A DNA stretch of 64,000 bases from Porites lobata (taxonomy: Eukaryota > Cnidaria > Anthozoa > Scleractinia > Poritidae), in assembly GCA_942486035.1 (NCBI GenBank), contig CALNXK010000128.1, forward strand, positions 665,001 through 729,000, in the 5' to 3' direction. Below, in pieces: positions 44,967 to 57,923 of the stretch (position 1 is the stretch's first letter; the number at the start of each line of letters is the position of its first letter). The notes beneath the pieces were generated by a model. The model had not been told where the DNA came from and ran no database searches. It worked only from the letters and a program-made list of their open reading frames with translations. The translations under genes were made by a program, and so were the position numbers.

Positions 44967-47582
44967 ACATGTTCAAGCGCTGAAAATGATGCCCTATTCA
45001 TAATCGCAGCCGTTAGTCTTTATGGTTGTGAATTTTTAAGAGAAGAACTGAGCACAAAATTTATCAAGAAAGAATGTTGTATGTACTGAACATTTTCCCC
45101 AAAATTCATGTGGCAGTAAAACCTTTCAGATATTTTTAACAGCTTATGAATTCATAGAATTCCCCTATTTTTTCTTGAAAATGTTTCAGTGGGTCTCCCT
45201 ACATGAAAATATTCTTGGCTTGCTAATAAGGTTAAAAAGTTGGTCTTAATGAAACTACACCATATTCCCCATATATGCCGGATTACCTAAGTTGAAAACC
45301 AACCGCAGTTTAATTAATCTTAAAATAGTATGCCCTAAAAGGTATAGCGATCATAAAAGAGAGATTTTAAATTATTTCTGATGTTGAAACGAAGGTATGT
45401 AAAACAAAAAAGAGAAAGAAGAACAAATTTTTGGTCATAGATGATTCTAATGATTGGTCCGTCACTCGCAAGCCAGGGCAAACCTAACGATCCCAAACAT
45501 TGTGGAATAACGTAGAAAATACGGTGGAAAGAAACTTCGCACAATAATATACTAGCTTGAAATAATGTTAAGTAATGTAATGGAGCCTGCAGTAAGCCCG
45601 GAATAGTGGTAAAAGGTTGTGGCTGTCTTTTTTAGAAACGCTTTTTTAATTAAGGTAGATGTATTAAAACTAAGGGTTACAAGGAAACATTGTTCTTCCA
45701 AAACAATCACTGTTTCCTCGAAATTAGATTGCAATATTTAATTCACAATTCGACGTTTGAAAAAATGGTAAAATAATCTCGGGCTTGTTGTCATTTGCAA
45801 GGCATCATATTGATTAATAAAAACTCACCTTTTTCATACGCTCTTCCCATCAACATTTGGCCTTTCTTGGAGATGGCTCGCTTCATGGTACTTTTCCAAG
45901 AAGTTAATCATTTCCACATCTTTTGAAGTTTTGGACTCGAGGTTAACAGAACGCTGTACACAGTAGTTGTAGTCAGAGATAATGTGTTAAAATATATTTA
46001 GCGGTATGAGATTGTAACGTCATAAATAATTCAGAAACTATTTGTTTCATTTAAGTAAAAAATTGTCATTCTTTGCCCAGCTCTGCTGGTGTCACTTCGT
46101 ACATATTAAATGAATGACAAATTGAATAATTGTAAGGAAGCAACATCTTTTCGATTCAGAAAAGTACAGAGTTTTTTTTTTGTTCTACCTGTTAGAATTC
46201 TTCTTTTTTTTTACAAAGTTAACCTATAAGTTGCTTAAAATTTGAGACTCGATAACATCTTTAACTTGAGATCTAATCGTGAATATTGTGATAATTAGGG
46301 AGGGATTAGTAGTTAGATTGACTTCAGCTAATTGCTTCTTCTAATTCATTACACCATATTTTCTAGAAAAGTCTTTATAAAAACTTCAGTTGACCATCAA
46401 AAGGACGTTAATTGGTTAAAACCAGCAGGAGTTTTTAATTTCAGTAGCAAATATGTGTCAAGATTGAGGATTTGGCTTTGTAATCTTTTCTCACTGCTAA
46501 ACGTGTTCACATTCTAAAAAAATTCGCGAGATTTCTCACTCAAGCTATTCTTAACATAAACAACAATGTCGCTCAATGTATGATTTACTGACTCGTGTTA
46601 TTTACAGTCGGGGATGAGCAATACTGAATATGTCTGAGTTTGCCATAAAGGCTCGGAGACAATAATGAGTCTTCTGTAATAATGGAAATATAAGGTCGCA
46701 CTAGCTATGATTTCGTTCGATGATATTTTTGATTATTTTTTTATGTCATTGAGATTATTATTATTACCATTATTATTTCCATCTTGCATTTACACAAGCT
46801 TTTTGTAATTCGGAACGATCGCAGACCCAGGGCTTTATTTTCAGTAATCTTATTGGAATATTTATATATTTTTTTCTCACTCAAAACGTGGAAAATATGT
46901 CTGAATTTGCTCTAAATGCTCGGAGACAAACTCGTAATTTTTTTACGCGGTGAAGGTAATATAAGGTCACCAGTTATGAATTGGATCGATGAATTGAGCA
47001 GACAAACTTAACCATCTTTTCATATAATTGGATTGTTCCATTTTATTTTATTATTATTTTTTAAATTTGCATTGATACAATGTCCTTGTAATTCGGAATG
47101 ATCGCAAACACAAGGCTAGGCAAGGTGCTTATTTAATAAAAGTAGTAATCACTACGCAGCTTCAAATTTTAGAGTTGCGAGTTGATTCCTATATTCCAGA
47201 GATTCAAGAACGATGTCACAAATATAATAATTAAACAAAGTAAAAGAAACTGGTTTAGAGCGAGAAAAAACTAAAATTATTGTTTAATGTAATTTCAAAA
47301 GAAACAGACTAAACAACGAACTAGTTATGACGGAAAAATAAAAACGTTAAGCTGGCTTTAATTCGTTCCCTTTAATTTTTACATTTTTACTATATAATGT
47401 AGCACAAACTTAACAATCGAATTACGATTGGGTTCGAACAATGCACGGACATAAGTTCTAGCCAATCACAGGGCGTAAAAAGAGACCTAGCGTAGTCGCT
47501 AAATCTATTTACAAAGAGCTGTCACTGCAATCCTCAATTTTAAACGCTTCTGTCAACATGGATTTGAGGTCTTGGACTAAAT
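44967..47582. other. Downstream flank of unit 2
   Basis: Aligned with 19345-22000. AT-rich, non-coding, no exon recognised. Confidence 0.7.
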
Positions 47583-47745
47583 ATTGTTTTGTTTTATTGT
47601 TTTATTATCATTTTGCCATACAAGTTAAATATATAGATAAATTTTAAAAATAAAAAATGAGGCAAGGGAGCCCAAGAAAGAAAATGAGGCTTAATTGAAT
47701 AGGACCACCTTAAAATTGGTTTTAACCTCGGTGAATAATCTCACC
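47583..47745. repeat. Repeat shared by the ends of units 2 and 3
   Basis: AATATTGTTTTGTTTTATTG through TTAACCTCGGTGAATAA, nearly identical to 63122-63282 and absent after the equivalent point of unit 1 (about 22000). Probably a retroelement fragment carried along by duplication. Confidence 0.7.
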
Positions 47746-48293
47746 GATCTCACCTGTCTGGTTCCTCGGCAATTCAGCCATTGACTGCAGGTGAGGAAAG
47801 TTGGCACCGTTTATTTATTTATTTATTTTTATGGTAAGAAAATTTAAAAAAAAAGTTTGGAGTCGCGCCTAAGGAAGATCCTGAACGTCCGCTCGATCCC
47901 CGAAACAACCACTTTTAGTAAAATCCAACTAGTGGTCTATTATCAATGCTGCGTTCTGATTGGTTAAGCTACTACTAGGCTATATGTTATAGCCCACTAG
48001 TAGCGAAAAGCACCGGCTTTTTGGAGACAAAAAAGGGTTTAAGTCTAAATTTAACTAGCTAAAGATGTTTTGTCTCGATATTTTTGACCAACTGTTTGGT
48101 TTTAACTAAAACAGTTATTCCTCTCGCCCTCACGGCCTCACGGGATTTAATTGTTAAATATATTGTAGCTAATGACGTCATCTATTTTTTTAGGTTTGTT
48201 TTCCGTAAAAGAGGATGTTTTGTTAAGACAGAGGCTTTACACACGTACGCACCTAAAATAGGCACGTCTGTACCTAAAATAATTTCGAAAGGT

Positions 48294-48330
<37 letters not shown>

Positions 48331-48640
48331 ATAAGAGAAACTAGTGAGGTTCGTGATGGAAGGAGACCATTGTTAAAATATTAATTTTGTTCAATGTCCA
48401 AGCCACATTATCGGCGGGCTGAATGTTGACGCTGGTGTAGGCAAAATGAAGCGGTATATTAATCAATCAAACAGCGCCTAGGGAATAAATTAACACCCTC
48501 GAAAGTAGAGGAAGGGCTTTCAACTACCGACTTCCGACTTGCAACTTACAACTTCCAACCAACTTCCAACTTTGTCCTCGAATTGTTTGTGCTTACGTTC
48601 CCTTCTCAAGGCCTTGTGAAGTTATGATCACTTATCGGCC
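47746..48640. other. Non-coding with a poly-A tract
   Basis: Holds a hairpin around 47925-48005 (CTAGTGG... CCACTAGTAG) and a run of about 34 A at 48296-48329, probably a retroposon tail. No gene. Confidence 0.5.
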
Positions 48641-48642
48641 CA

Positions 48643-48891
48643 GGGGTCCGTTTCTCAAAAGCCCCGATATGTTAACGGGCCGGTAAAGCTGTTGTTGTTT
48701 ACATGCAAGATAGAGGTTTCAATAGTTTTGCATCTAACATGATAACAACCAATTTCACTATCAATTAGTGAAACAGAATGGAGTAGTTTGCTAGCCAGGA
48801 CCCGCGCCCTTATTCTTTATATTTCGATTTGAATGTTTGATTTCGGGCCCGAAAAGTTACCGGGACTTTCGAGAAACGAGCCCCAGGTTTT
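48643..48891. repeat. MITE with GGGGTCCGTTTCTCAAAAG ends
   Basis: Left arm GGGGTCCGTTTCTCAAAAGC and right arm CTTTCGAGAAACGAGCCCC are inverted copies with a few mismatches, about 250 bp apart. AGG/CAGG occurs on both sides. Non-coding. Confidence 0.7.
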
Positions 48892-50377
48892 CTTTAATTT
48901 GCCAAACGGATAACCCCAGCATAAATGACACCAGCATATGAAAATCATTGAATGAGGCTAAGGTGCGAATTTTTGGACTTTGTGTTATGTTGTGTTATGT
49001 TGGCAAAATCAAGTCCAAAAACATTACTTTGTTGCCCATCCTATGTTCTGCTTGGAGGTGCTTTTTTTCTCAAGTGTCTCAGTTTTCTTAACCCGTTAAT
49101 TTCTAATATTGGATTAACTATTATATATAATTCACCATTACCTTCAAATTTCTTTTTGAAATTACTCAGAAATAAAGTTTGTTCACCATTTACAAAAAGT
49201 TTCCGGAAAATCAGTTGGAAAGTAAATGAAATACCAGCTAAATGAATAAGTTTTATAATGTAGTTAACAGAAATGCGCGTTTTGCCCTTTTGATCGAATC
49301 TTAGTTCGGCTGAAATGAAGATCGGCTTCTGAATGAGTCGTCCCATATTCAATTCGATTCGGCTCATGTGAAAGTATGGCGTCTCAACCGGGCCTTAGAG
49401 AGACAGATTTGGTAGCGGCGTCCAGGCATATTAAAAAGAGAAAAGCCTCTCACAAAAACAAACACAAAAATAATAATAATAAAAATAATAAAATGCCAAT
49501 TCCAATTCCATTTTCCAACGAGGCAGGAAGACTAAAAACGAAAGTAATCAACTGCTCCTAGGAGCGAGCTCATGGATGAATTGAATTAGTGTAGAAAAAA
49601 CGTTCTATTTTGAGATTCAGGTGTTTTAAACTGCTTGGGCACTGTAACAGATTCACTTTTCTCCTTCGTTTTTTTTATATCTTTCATAACTTTTTGTGTG
49701 TTGATATACTTGATAGATCATGTTTACATTTCTTCATGATTTGATTTTCAGCAGGTTTTTTTTGGCATACAGTTTTTAGCATTTGGTTTTTGGCATCTGC
49801 TTTTGGCATATACTGTTAAGCATTTCGTCAGCATTTCGTCGGTAACTTTTTGGCATCTCTATAGCGCTCACGCTTTCCACCAAGGACTAGGGAGATTCCC
49901 TTCCTTGCCCGAAGCTGTACGTGTTGTCAGTCAAAGTATCCGATTGCATGTTCACCTGAATATTCTAGAAACTTATTAAAGCGTACCATTTCTGCTTAAC
50001 GCAAAGATCACTTTAAACTTATTAATTTAACGCTTTTTAGTTGTAAAATAATTTGCTTTCTCATGTGACTGCCAAACACTTTCGGAGCAATAGTGCACTT
50101 TCTTGTAAAATAGCTAAGTTTTACATATGGCCGAGTTTTATTCAAATCGTGGTTTTAAACAGTTGTTTTAAAATGGACCTCTAGGGTTTCCTATAAGTGC
50201 TTTTAAATAAAAATGTTTCCATATGCTGTTCGCAAAGAGTACGTAACGGTTAGTATAATGTACCACCAGCTATTAAATACAGAATACAGGCGTTTATGGC
50301 TACATTAAACTGCTTTAGAACGCGCTTTTGCTAAACATTAACTAAAAATTATTTTAATAAACGGACTGAGCTCAAGG
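48892..50377. other. Non-coding sequence
   Basis: No supportable gene. A region around 49750-49860 repeats TTTTGGCAT-like strings. The stretch 49905-50020 (GCTGTACGTG, AGTATCCGATTGC, GCAAAGATCAC) is a diverged direct repeat of 50812-50975. Confidence 0.45.
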
Positions 50378-50378
50378 C

Positions 50379-50396
50379 CCGGGGGGGGGCTCTCCC

Positions 50397-50430
<34 letters not shown>

Positions 50431-50806
50431 TAGGGGTGTAAATTTTGGATTTTGGTCTCGCTTAGGGTGTCCCGGGCAAAGCGCCAATACTTTAAGCCGC
50501 CAAGGTCTCGTTTAGGGTTCCGCGAGGAACTTGAGATTTATGACGATGCTTTTAAAAACTACTTTTAGATGAAAGGATTCGATGATTATGTCTTTATATC
50601 ATTTAATCTCATTGCATGTCGTATTTGTCTGTTTTTAAGCGGTCTCGTTTAGGGGTCAAACTTTGCTTAAGCCACGCCCAGATTGGTCTCCTTTAGGAGT
50701 CACAAAAAGCCTGAGCCACGCCCAGATGGTCTCCTTCAGGGGTTAAATTCAAAATTTCCGACAAGCATCCCCCGTCTGTTTCATATGGGAGTCCCCCTCC
50801 CCGGGG
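50379..50806. repeat. 428-bp G-rich-end MITE
   Basis: Arms CTCTCCCATATGAAACAGAC and GTCTGTTTCATATGGGAG are inverted, with G-runs at both termini. Flanking GCTCAAGGC and GCTCGAGGC look like a 9-bp target duplication with one change. The interior repeats GGTCTCGyTTAGGG-type strings several times. Confidence 0.7.
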
Positions 50807-51149
50807 CTCGAGGCTGTACGTGCTCTGACCTGGCTAAGTAATTTAACGCAGTTGAAGTATCCGATTGCCCTTCTGTAGTTGAGTATTCTACAATAGAAAC
50901 TTGTTTATTCCAGCGCAGCATTTGCTGTAGATAAATGGAATCACGGACAAACAGCCTACTGGGCAAAGATCACCTTTTTACAGAATTCAAGTAAAATTGT
51001 CCAGATAGTAATAAACCACAATAGTCAGAATGGTTACTCTTCAACGTCGCTTTAACAATTCGAGGACCGTTTTTAGGCAGCCAGCGCTTATTATTCGCTT
51101 TTCGCTGAGCGAAATCCCATCGTCACAGTCAGGCTGCGATAAAGATTGC

Positions 51150-51500
51150 CTGTGTCTTACAAATACACTGGGGCATTAATTTGCCTGTGTTTAACAAAAT
51201 ACACTGGGGCATTAATTTGCCTGTGTCTCACAAAATACAGTGGGGCATTTATTTGCCTGTGCTTAACAAATACACTGGGGCATTATTTACCCTGTGTCTA
51301 ACAAAATACTTAGCCTGCGAAAACATCCGTTTATCCTCGCTCTTCGCCGCTGGGGACGTTCCCCCTCGCGAAACGTCTACTGTGTTGAGCGGCGAAGAGC
51401 GAGCAGAAACGGATGTTTTCGCAGGCTACAAAATACACTGGGGCATTAATTTGCCTGTGTCTGACAAATACACTGGCGCATTTATTTTCCCCTGTCTAAC
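51150..51500. repeat. 36-bp minisatellite interrupted by a MITE
   Basis: About seven copies of CACTGGGGCATTAATTTGCC TGTGTCTAACAAAATA-like units (35-37 bp). The 119-bp MITE at 51310-51428 splits the array. Confidence 0.85.
51310..51428. mobile_element. 119-bp MITE, TAGCCTGCGAAAACATCCG ends
   Basis: Arms of 41 bp with two mismatches, ending GAGCGGCGAAGAGCGAG inside. CAAAATAC (51302-51309 and 51429-51436) flanks both sides as an 8-bp target duplication within the minisatellite unit. Confidence 0.85.
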
Positions 51501-52348
51501 GAATAAACGTTTGAAGTATTTACTTTTCTGTAACAAATTTATTTATGTAATCCTTTACCAATACAATGGCAACTAAGATAAAGGCGTCTTAAAACTGAAA
51601 ATTCCGTTGATGTATATTTTTTAACCAAGCCGACACGAAACCGCTAGCCACGAAAAATATAGCAGCAAAGAAAGAGTAGCCCTGTCCCACTGTTTTACTG
51701 TATTACATATCAGGCGTTCAGGATTAATCCGCCTTTCAGCACCTTCGTAAGGCTTGTCTTCTTTTTAGTGTGGTTCCTCTTTCAGCTCCTACTGTGATTT
51801 AGGGAAAAAATTTTACCTAAGCAGCGGGGACCCAAATTCCTGAACCGACCTAAGCCTGTCATCCTATAATTGGATTTTTGACTCAAGAACTGTTTTCGTT
51901 TTTTTAAAAAACGAAAACAAAAAGCATTAGATGGGCATATTTGACTATAATTTGTGAAGTATTGTCATTGTCTAATCTGAGTAAATATAACGTTCTATCA
52001 TGATCTGTTAAATTGATGAAGGTTGCATCATTTTCAGAAGTATGAACTCCCAATCGCAGTTTAGTCATACTGATTCTATGCGCTGAGCTGAGTGAGTGAG
52101 TGAGTGATCAGTGCCATTCGAGTGCCTCCAAAAGCCCATGGCATGACTACGTCATCCATGAGCTAAAAACAGGATGTCCTTTTTTGATGGCCAAAAGAAA
52201 CCACTGAAGAAAACCGGAAAATTTTTTTTTCCCGTGACATCATATTAATGAGAATAGTTAGGCAGTAAGTCTGATTACAAGTGTCATTCACTACAAACTG
52301 TGACCTTGAAGAAGACTCTTACTCAGAGTTTTCGTCACAACCAAAAGG

Positions 52349-52622
52349 ATGCAGGCTTCCAGAGCTGAACCCAACAATGGACATCCTTATGATCACCTAC
52401 AGTTATTAACTATCCAGTCTTCACCGTCCGAAGACCCAGCAGGAAACCAAATTTACCATGAAAACGATGAAAGAAGACGATAACAATCTACCGAAAATAT
52501 TGCTTTAAGTCGTCATATGTTATCCGCTGTGATAGCTTTTCTGGCCTTATCCTTCTTGACAGTGGTTGCTACATTGATTTTAACTATAAGGATGATGCCT
52601 ACAGGAGCAAGTGAAACTAAAG
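52349..52622 (+). pseudogene. FReD gene 3, exon 1 with nonsense codon
   Basis: Collinear with 668-941 and the same length (274 bases). The ATG at 52349, the YDHL-type tail and the hydrophobic helix are kept, as is the donor AAAG|GTAATT. Codon 45, CAA (Gln) in gene 1, is TAA here (52481-52483). Translation from this ATG would stop before the membrane helix. The rest of the exon stays in frame, so the lesion is a single C-to-T change. Confidence 0.88.
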
Positions 52623-53427
52623 GTAATTTTTAGATACTAATTTGAAGTGATTTTCTGTAACTCTGGCAGGCTCAAAGTTTGAAAATTAGATTCGAGTTTT
52701 ATACCCTTATACCACGGTACCTCTATTCCGCTAATTCTTGGTATGTAGTCTTGAAATGGTGTCCTAAAATTGAATTGATATTAATTTATTCGCTTTGAAT
52801 TCTCTTATCTTTACTTTGAAATATATCGAGAGGAGTCTTCGAGGAGCCGCAGTAATCCCTCTTAAGGCATTAATTGAGGCTTTTTCGCTGAAAATAATCT
52901 AATCATTACTGATACAGCTGTAAAAGACTATCCTGCACTTCTGATCTAGTAACATTAGCATGAAAACAGTTAAGTCTATGATACGAACGACTTAAACGCC
53001 AAACAGCATATTAGGCACTTAGAATGTATCGCCCAATGTAAGGTAATCCGAATTCTGGAATCCGGGAAATTTTTGCGTTTGGAATCCGAAATAGGAATTC
53101 ATAGCGGATGAGGAAGCGTAATTAGTAATTGAGAGCTTGCTCGCAGGCTATGTAAGTAATTGGCAATATAATTAACAAAATGAAATGGACTGCCATCAAT
53201 GACACAGCCCCTTTTTTACGCGCTTCTCTCTTGCCGGTTTAAACTTCCCGCGTGCCTCTATAACTCGTTTGACCCTCAGGATAAGCGTGAACCAGTTCTT
53301 CCTTAATTACGGCGGGGTGTTTCCCCAGTAGCAAATCCAAAAAGTGCTTCTTCTTCTACCATACATGTCTCTGGTCAAATTGGTATTAGATGCTTTAATG
53401 TAAACTCATTATTTATCTGTTACGCAG

Positions 53428-53526
53428 GTATGGCTGAGGTAAAACAACAGCTGACCGAGTTAAGACATGAAATAAAAGCTTCGAAAGTAAATCAAACTGG
53501 AGGAGAAGGTAGAGAGTTTGATAAAG
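53428..53526 (+). pseudogene. FReD gene 3, stalk exon (itself intact)
   Basis: A 99-base phase 1-1 exon with good splice sites (acgCAG|G; AAAG|GTAGGG) encoding GMAEVKQQLTELRHEIKASK and EGREFDK. It is intact on its own but belongs to a gene with lesions in exons 1 and 3. The heptad pattern (V..L..L..I) is cleaner than in gene 1. Confidence 0.7.
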
Positions 53527-53834
53527 GTAGGGTGAAGCCAACTTGCAGAAAGTAAAGAGTAGAAGTTGTAACCAAACTGATCACTCCTTTTCCGAAAGCA
53601 TATTTATCTTGAAGAGAAAATTAATTTTATGTAGTAATAGTCATTGATATAGATTGCAAGTTCTATGAAGTTCTGTGAAGGAATGAGTGTCTTAATTGCT
53701 TGATAGGAGAACCCGAGGTGGTCCTGTTACGTTTCATTAGAAAGGGGTTGTATCATGAGAATTCTACCAATTCTAGCGTAAGATATACCCTACAATCATG
53801 GAAAAAAATCTTGGGACAAGTTTGTTCTTGTAAC

Positions 53835-53862
53835 CCCCCACACCCACACACACACACACACC
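53835..53862. repeat. (CA)n microsatellite, unit 3
   Basis: Short CA run collinear with the longer runs in units 1 and 2. Confidence 0.85.
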
Positions 53863-56370
53863 AAACAAACAGTCGCTCACGAATAAACCTAGACTTGCTC
53901 AGCCCGTCCCCCCTACCTACAATGTGGGCCATTCTACACCAACGCATGTCGGAAAGGGTGTAGCATTGCTTGTTCAAACTTCAGTTGTAAAATATAAACA
54001 CTAGAAATACGTGTCTCCCAAACCCTCGCGAAACTCAGTGTGCCACTTAAGTTAAACTTGCTTGACGGGGTTGGAGATATTTATTGAGCCTACTCTTGTT
54101 TCTGCATCGCGGTGCGAAGCTCGCACGTTCCACGCGCGAGTTAGGAACCTCGGCTACGCGAGGACCTTCCATTCTCTCTCCGCGAAGAGTAATTCATGGC
54201 TTAACCTTGTCGTCCTAAGGATTTTTGGATACAATTGTAGAATTAAACTACTTACACTCGTTGATGCAAAAATGGCCCCTCCTGCCTCTAAACATAAGCG
54301 TGCGCGAAGCTCAAGAAATTGAATTTGACTTAATTCTGACTGTCCTGAATGGTGGATTAGTTGTGGTGTTATTGGTCGTCTGTCGGTTATTGGCTTTGAG
54401 GACTCTAATTTCGATCCCTCTTTTGTCACAGTTACAACGGTCGTTTTATTGTTAGTCAAATTGTCAGTTGTCCATTCACTCTACTGAAGCCAGTCTTGCT
54501 TCAGTCCGTTGATAAGTCGTTTTGAAGGTGCCGGTAACTTCTGACTACGATTCAGCCGCGTTTGTTCCCAGTTGGTAAATCAGCTTTCTAAAGTGAATCG
54601 TTGATAGCAGTCTGAGAAATACGTAAGGCAGGTCGTAGAGTCAGTGTCGATTTGGTGGTTCGTCCGTAACTAGTGTTCAACAATATCATCATAGCCATAA
54701 ACATCACGGCTTAACTGACAGATGAACAACAACATCACGACTTAATTGACCAGCCAGATCGATAAACTACGTCTATAACTAGAAATACGTGTATCGCAGA
54801 ACTTCGAGAGGCTCAGGCTCATAAAATGACAGGGATGGGAGGGCGGGAGAGAATTGGTGAAATGTGTAGCTGAGGAGGGCGGGATCCAACACTGGCTCTA
54901 ATATGACTAATATTGGAAGGTGAGATGTACTTAATTTGTTTTTGGTTGGAGTAAATTTGGACCCCGTTCTTTGGCTAAAAGGATCTTCTGGGATTTAAAT
55001 GGGATTGCTGTTGTCGAGGAAAGGTAGCCAATGTTGCATTAGTCCCGTGTTCACCCCATTTGACCCTTCTACATTTGTAATTATAGTCAAAAGGAAATGG
55101 GTGTGATAGTGAATAACTGCAAGCTAATATGCAGTTGCATTTGCTCAATATTTGAGTTAGATGCCATCTCTAATAATAAGTGTAATTATAATTCACTATT
55201 TGTGAAGTGTGACAGTAGTAGTGAGTGAATGCCAAATGGTAGGAGATTATGCTGCGGTGAAAACAACAAGTAAATGCTAGAAATTGGAGGAAAAAAATAT
55301 ATTATATTGTTAAGTGAACTACAGCAATGAGAGTGTTTGCACTTGTTTTAGTTCATAATCACACTTGACAACTAATTGTTTGTAGGTAACAGTAAAGTGC
55401 AAACATAATCACTGAAATAGAAATTACATGTAGCAATGTCTTAAGGGTGCAGTTCATGAAAATTATGAAAGTGATCATGACTATTGAACGCAAAAGTGAA
55501 TTATGAAATGTCCACGTACAAGTCATGTTGAAGGTGATCAGTTTCTCAATTCTCAACATGCATGAGCTTGTTGAGACATGGTTGCCAGAGGCATAGTTTT
55601 CGGAATTCCCAGACTGATCATGACAGTCAAATGTACACTTTCCTGACCAAACGAATTGACAATTTGTGCAGACAATGGCTTCTAAACTCCAGTCAAAACC
55701 TCGTGTAGTGGACACAAATGACGTAAAACAAAAGACTTGTTTGTTGTCTGTTCAGGGAAAAATCTGCTTGGTATTGTTTCATGGTTTTTGTTCTTTTGTT
55801 TTACGTCATCTGTGTCGGGTACACTAAGTAAATGACGAAACTCCCATCACAACCGGCCATCCTCTCCACCCATTTTACATGAATTCATCGTAAATGTAAA
55901 GTGCAGAATGGATAGATCTTGTAGGAAACCGTACATCTGCTTGTCGTTTAATTTCTTGAAACAATATTCTGCCAATGGAACATGTCTAACTTCTGTGAGT
56001 ATGTCACCTCCCTGTGACTTCTATGAAAGAGTTAAATTTTCCCCGACTTATATTGTCATACATGTCACAAACTAATATTCTGAGGAGATCCGAAATACAC
56101 ATGTTACTTTGATTTCTCAATCTCACAAGCTCATTTACATTTTGCACCCCCTTATGACTACCACTCACTACTCACCCCACCCCTCCCCATCGAACGCACT
56201 CCCCAAATTGGCAATTATTACTAGTATAAACCTATTGCTTTTTTTGCTCTTCTCGTTGCCGTCGCTGTCACCGTCGTCGTTGCTCAAGCTCCCTATTGTT
56301 GTGATCTGGTAATTTTGCTACCATAGTAACCTGACGTCACACGTCTCCATTCTATTTTAAATAATTTTAA

Positions 56371-57310
56371 GGTGATTCCCTGGTTTTGCACTGCGCATCT
56401 CTTACTGGGCATAACAAGGTGGCCGCCGTAAAAAAACACATGTGAAGTAACATTATTAAAATGAAGTTGACTGAAGAGAAACGTTATTGCAATTTTTGCT
56501 AGCGGTTGTTTCCTTCCGAAGTGAGACTCAATGTGTTGGGAATGTGCATAACGTAAGCAGTACGCGTGTTGCTGAGTTCGACATCCTCACGGAGAACCTC
56601 GATAGTGGTTGTTTAAATTGTGCTTACTCACTTTGATTTTCATTTAAACGCTTTCTTTATCACATTGTGTCCTAAATGTGATATCTCGATGTAAATTATG
56701 TAAAAAGGATTTTTAATACTTTCTTCCCCCTTTCACATACATTCTATTTTGAAACTCGCCCCAGTCCTGTCTCAAAAATCGGAGAAAATGTATTTGGTGT
56801 GCACTTTCTGTAGCTCTACCGCAAAAACGAGTACGGTGACCCCCATCTTTTATTTCATGATTTTAATAAGGACAGTGCTTCCTTTCGATGAGAAAAAAAT
56901 TGGCACAAATCTATGTTCACTTTAATGGCAATTTTACTAAATTGTATGGATTGAGCTATCACGGGTCAAATAGCGCGTGTCCAATTTAATTCTACTTTAG
57001 AGCGTAAAGTAAAAACAAGGGCACTAAAAGGCATTTTTCTGGTACGTAAGTGGACAAACAATGCATTCAAGTCAAATTCTGTGCGATACCACATGCATCA
57101 TTGAAAAAACTCTCCTTTTTGTTTAGTTTTGGGCTGCTCGCGGTTTTTGTCAAAGGGTCCAAAATAGCCGTATTTGTCAGCATTGTGACGTCAAAACGAG
57201 CACGGTGACCCCCACTTTTTATTACTTTTTTATCATCTTCTTGACTTGTTACATCAGTGTACCAAGTTTCATCTACAATCTATGTTAGGTTCTTTTACTA
57301 GGGAATCACC
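56371..57310. mobile_element. TTAA-target element (piggyBac/Kolobok type), non-autonomous
   Basis: The ends are GGTGATTCCCT and its inverse, extending to about 14 bases with one mismatch. TTAA flanks both sides (56367-56370 and 57311-57314). Units 1 and 2 have the empty site (ATAATTTTAAGGTCATCTTT). The 940-bp interior has no transposase but contains a direct repeat, ACGAGyACGGTGACCCCCA, near 56827 and 57196. It sits about 20 bases upstream of the FReD exon acceptor of gene 3. Confidence 0.88.
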
Positions 57311-57333
57311 TTAAGGTCATCTTTCCTAAACAG

Positions 57334-57715
57334 CTAATAGGAACTGTGCTGAGCTATACAAAGCTGGCCAAACAATCAGCGGTGTGTACACAATCGACCC
57401 TGATGGTAAAGGTGCCTTTAATGTGTTCTGTGATCAAGAAACAACCGGAGGGGGATGGACAGTGTTCCAGAAGAGACTGGACGGCTCGGTTTCCTTTCTA
57501 CCGTTACTGGGATGACTACAAAATTGGGTTTGATAACCCGAATGGCGAGTTCTGGCTTGGATTGGACAAAATTTACCGCCTAAAGGAAAAGAAACACAAC
57601 TGCCCTCGAGTTGATCTGGAGGACTTCACATCCAGCACTGCTTACGCTGAATATGACATGTTTGCAGTTACAAACGAAACGACTAAATACAAGCTCAGTC
57701 TAGGAACGTTCTCAG
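57334..57715 (+). pseudogene. FReD gene 3, exon A with frameshift
   Basis: 382 bases against 378 in genes 1 and 2: three extra bases near the start (ANRNCAEL, harmless) and one extra C near 57493. The frame is normal through GGGWTVFQKRLDGSVSF and then reads out of phase to a TGA within about six codons. Downstream the original frame resumes as WDDYKIGFDNPNGEFWLGLD, still with core FReD residues. Splice sites are intact. With the nonsense codon in exon 1 this makes gene 3 a pseudogene. Confidence 0.9.
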
Positions 57716-57923
57716 GTATCGTGCTTGGAATGTATTTAATTTTGATGTATAGTATTTTGTCTTCGTGTCTTAATTATTCGTTCAAAGCTTGTTTGTAAGT
57801 AAGTTTCAAAAGGAGCTCAGTTACTTTTCCAAACGTAGCCCCTCTCTTGTACTTCAATACTAGATTATATTCAGGTATTCCACCCTAAACATTCCTGCTA
57901 AAATGTCCTTGTATGACTTCTAG

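Noticed and set aside
48084..48344. 86-codon frame ending in poly-lysine
   Set aside because: The lysines are the poly-A tract; no conserved domain.
57346..57798. 150-codon open frame that looks like a complete FReD-containing ORF
   Set aside because: It is chimeric: before about 57493 it reads the wrong frame of the FReD exon, and after the extra base it falls into the right one. It then runs through the donor into the intron.
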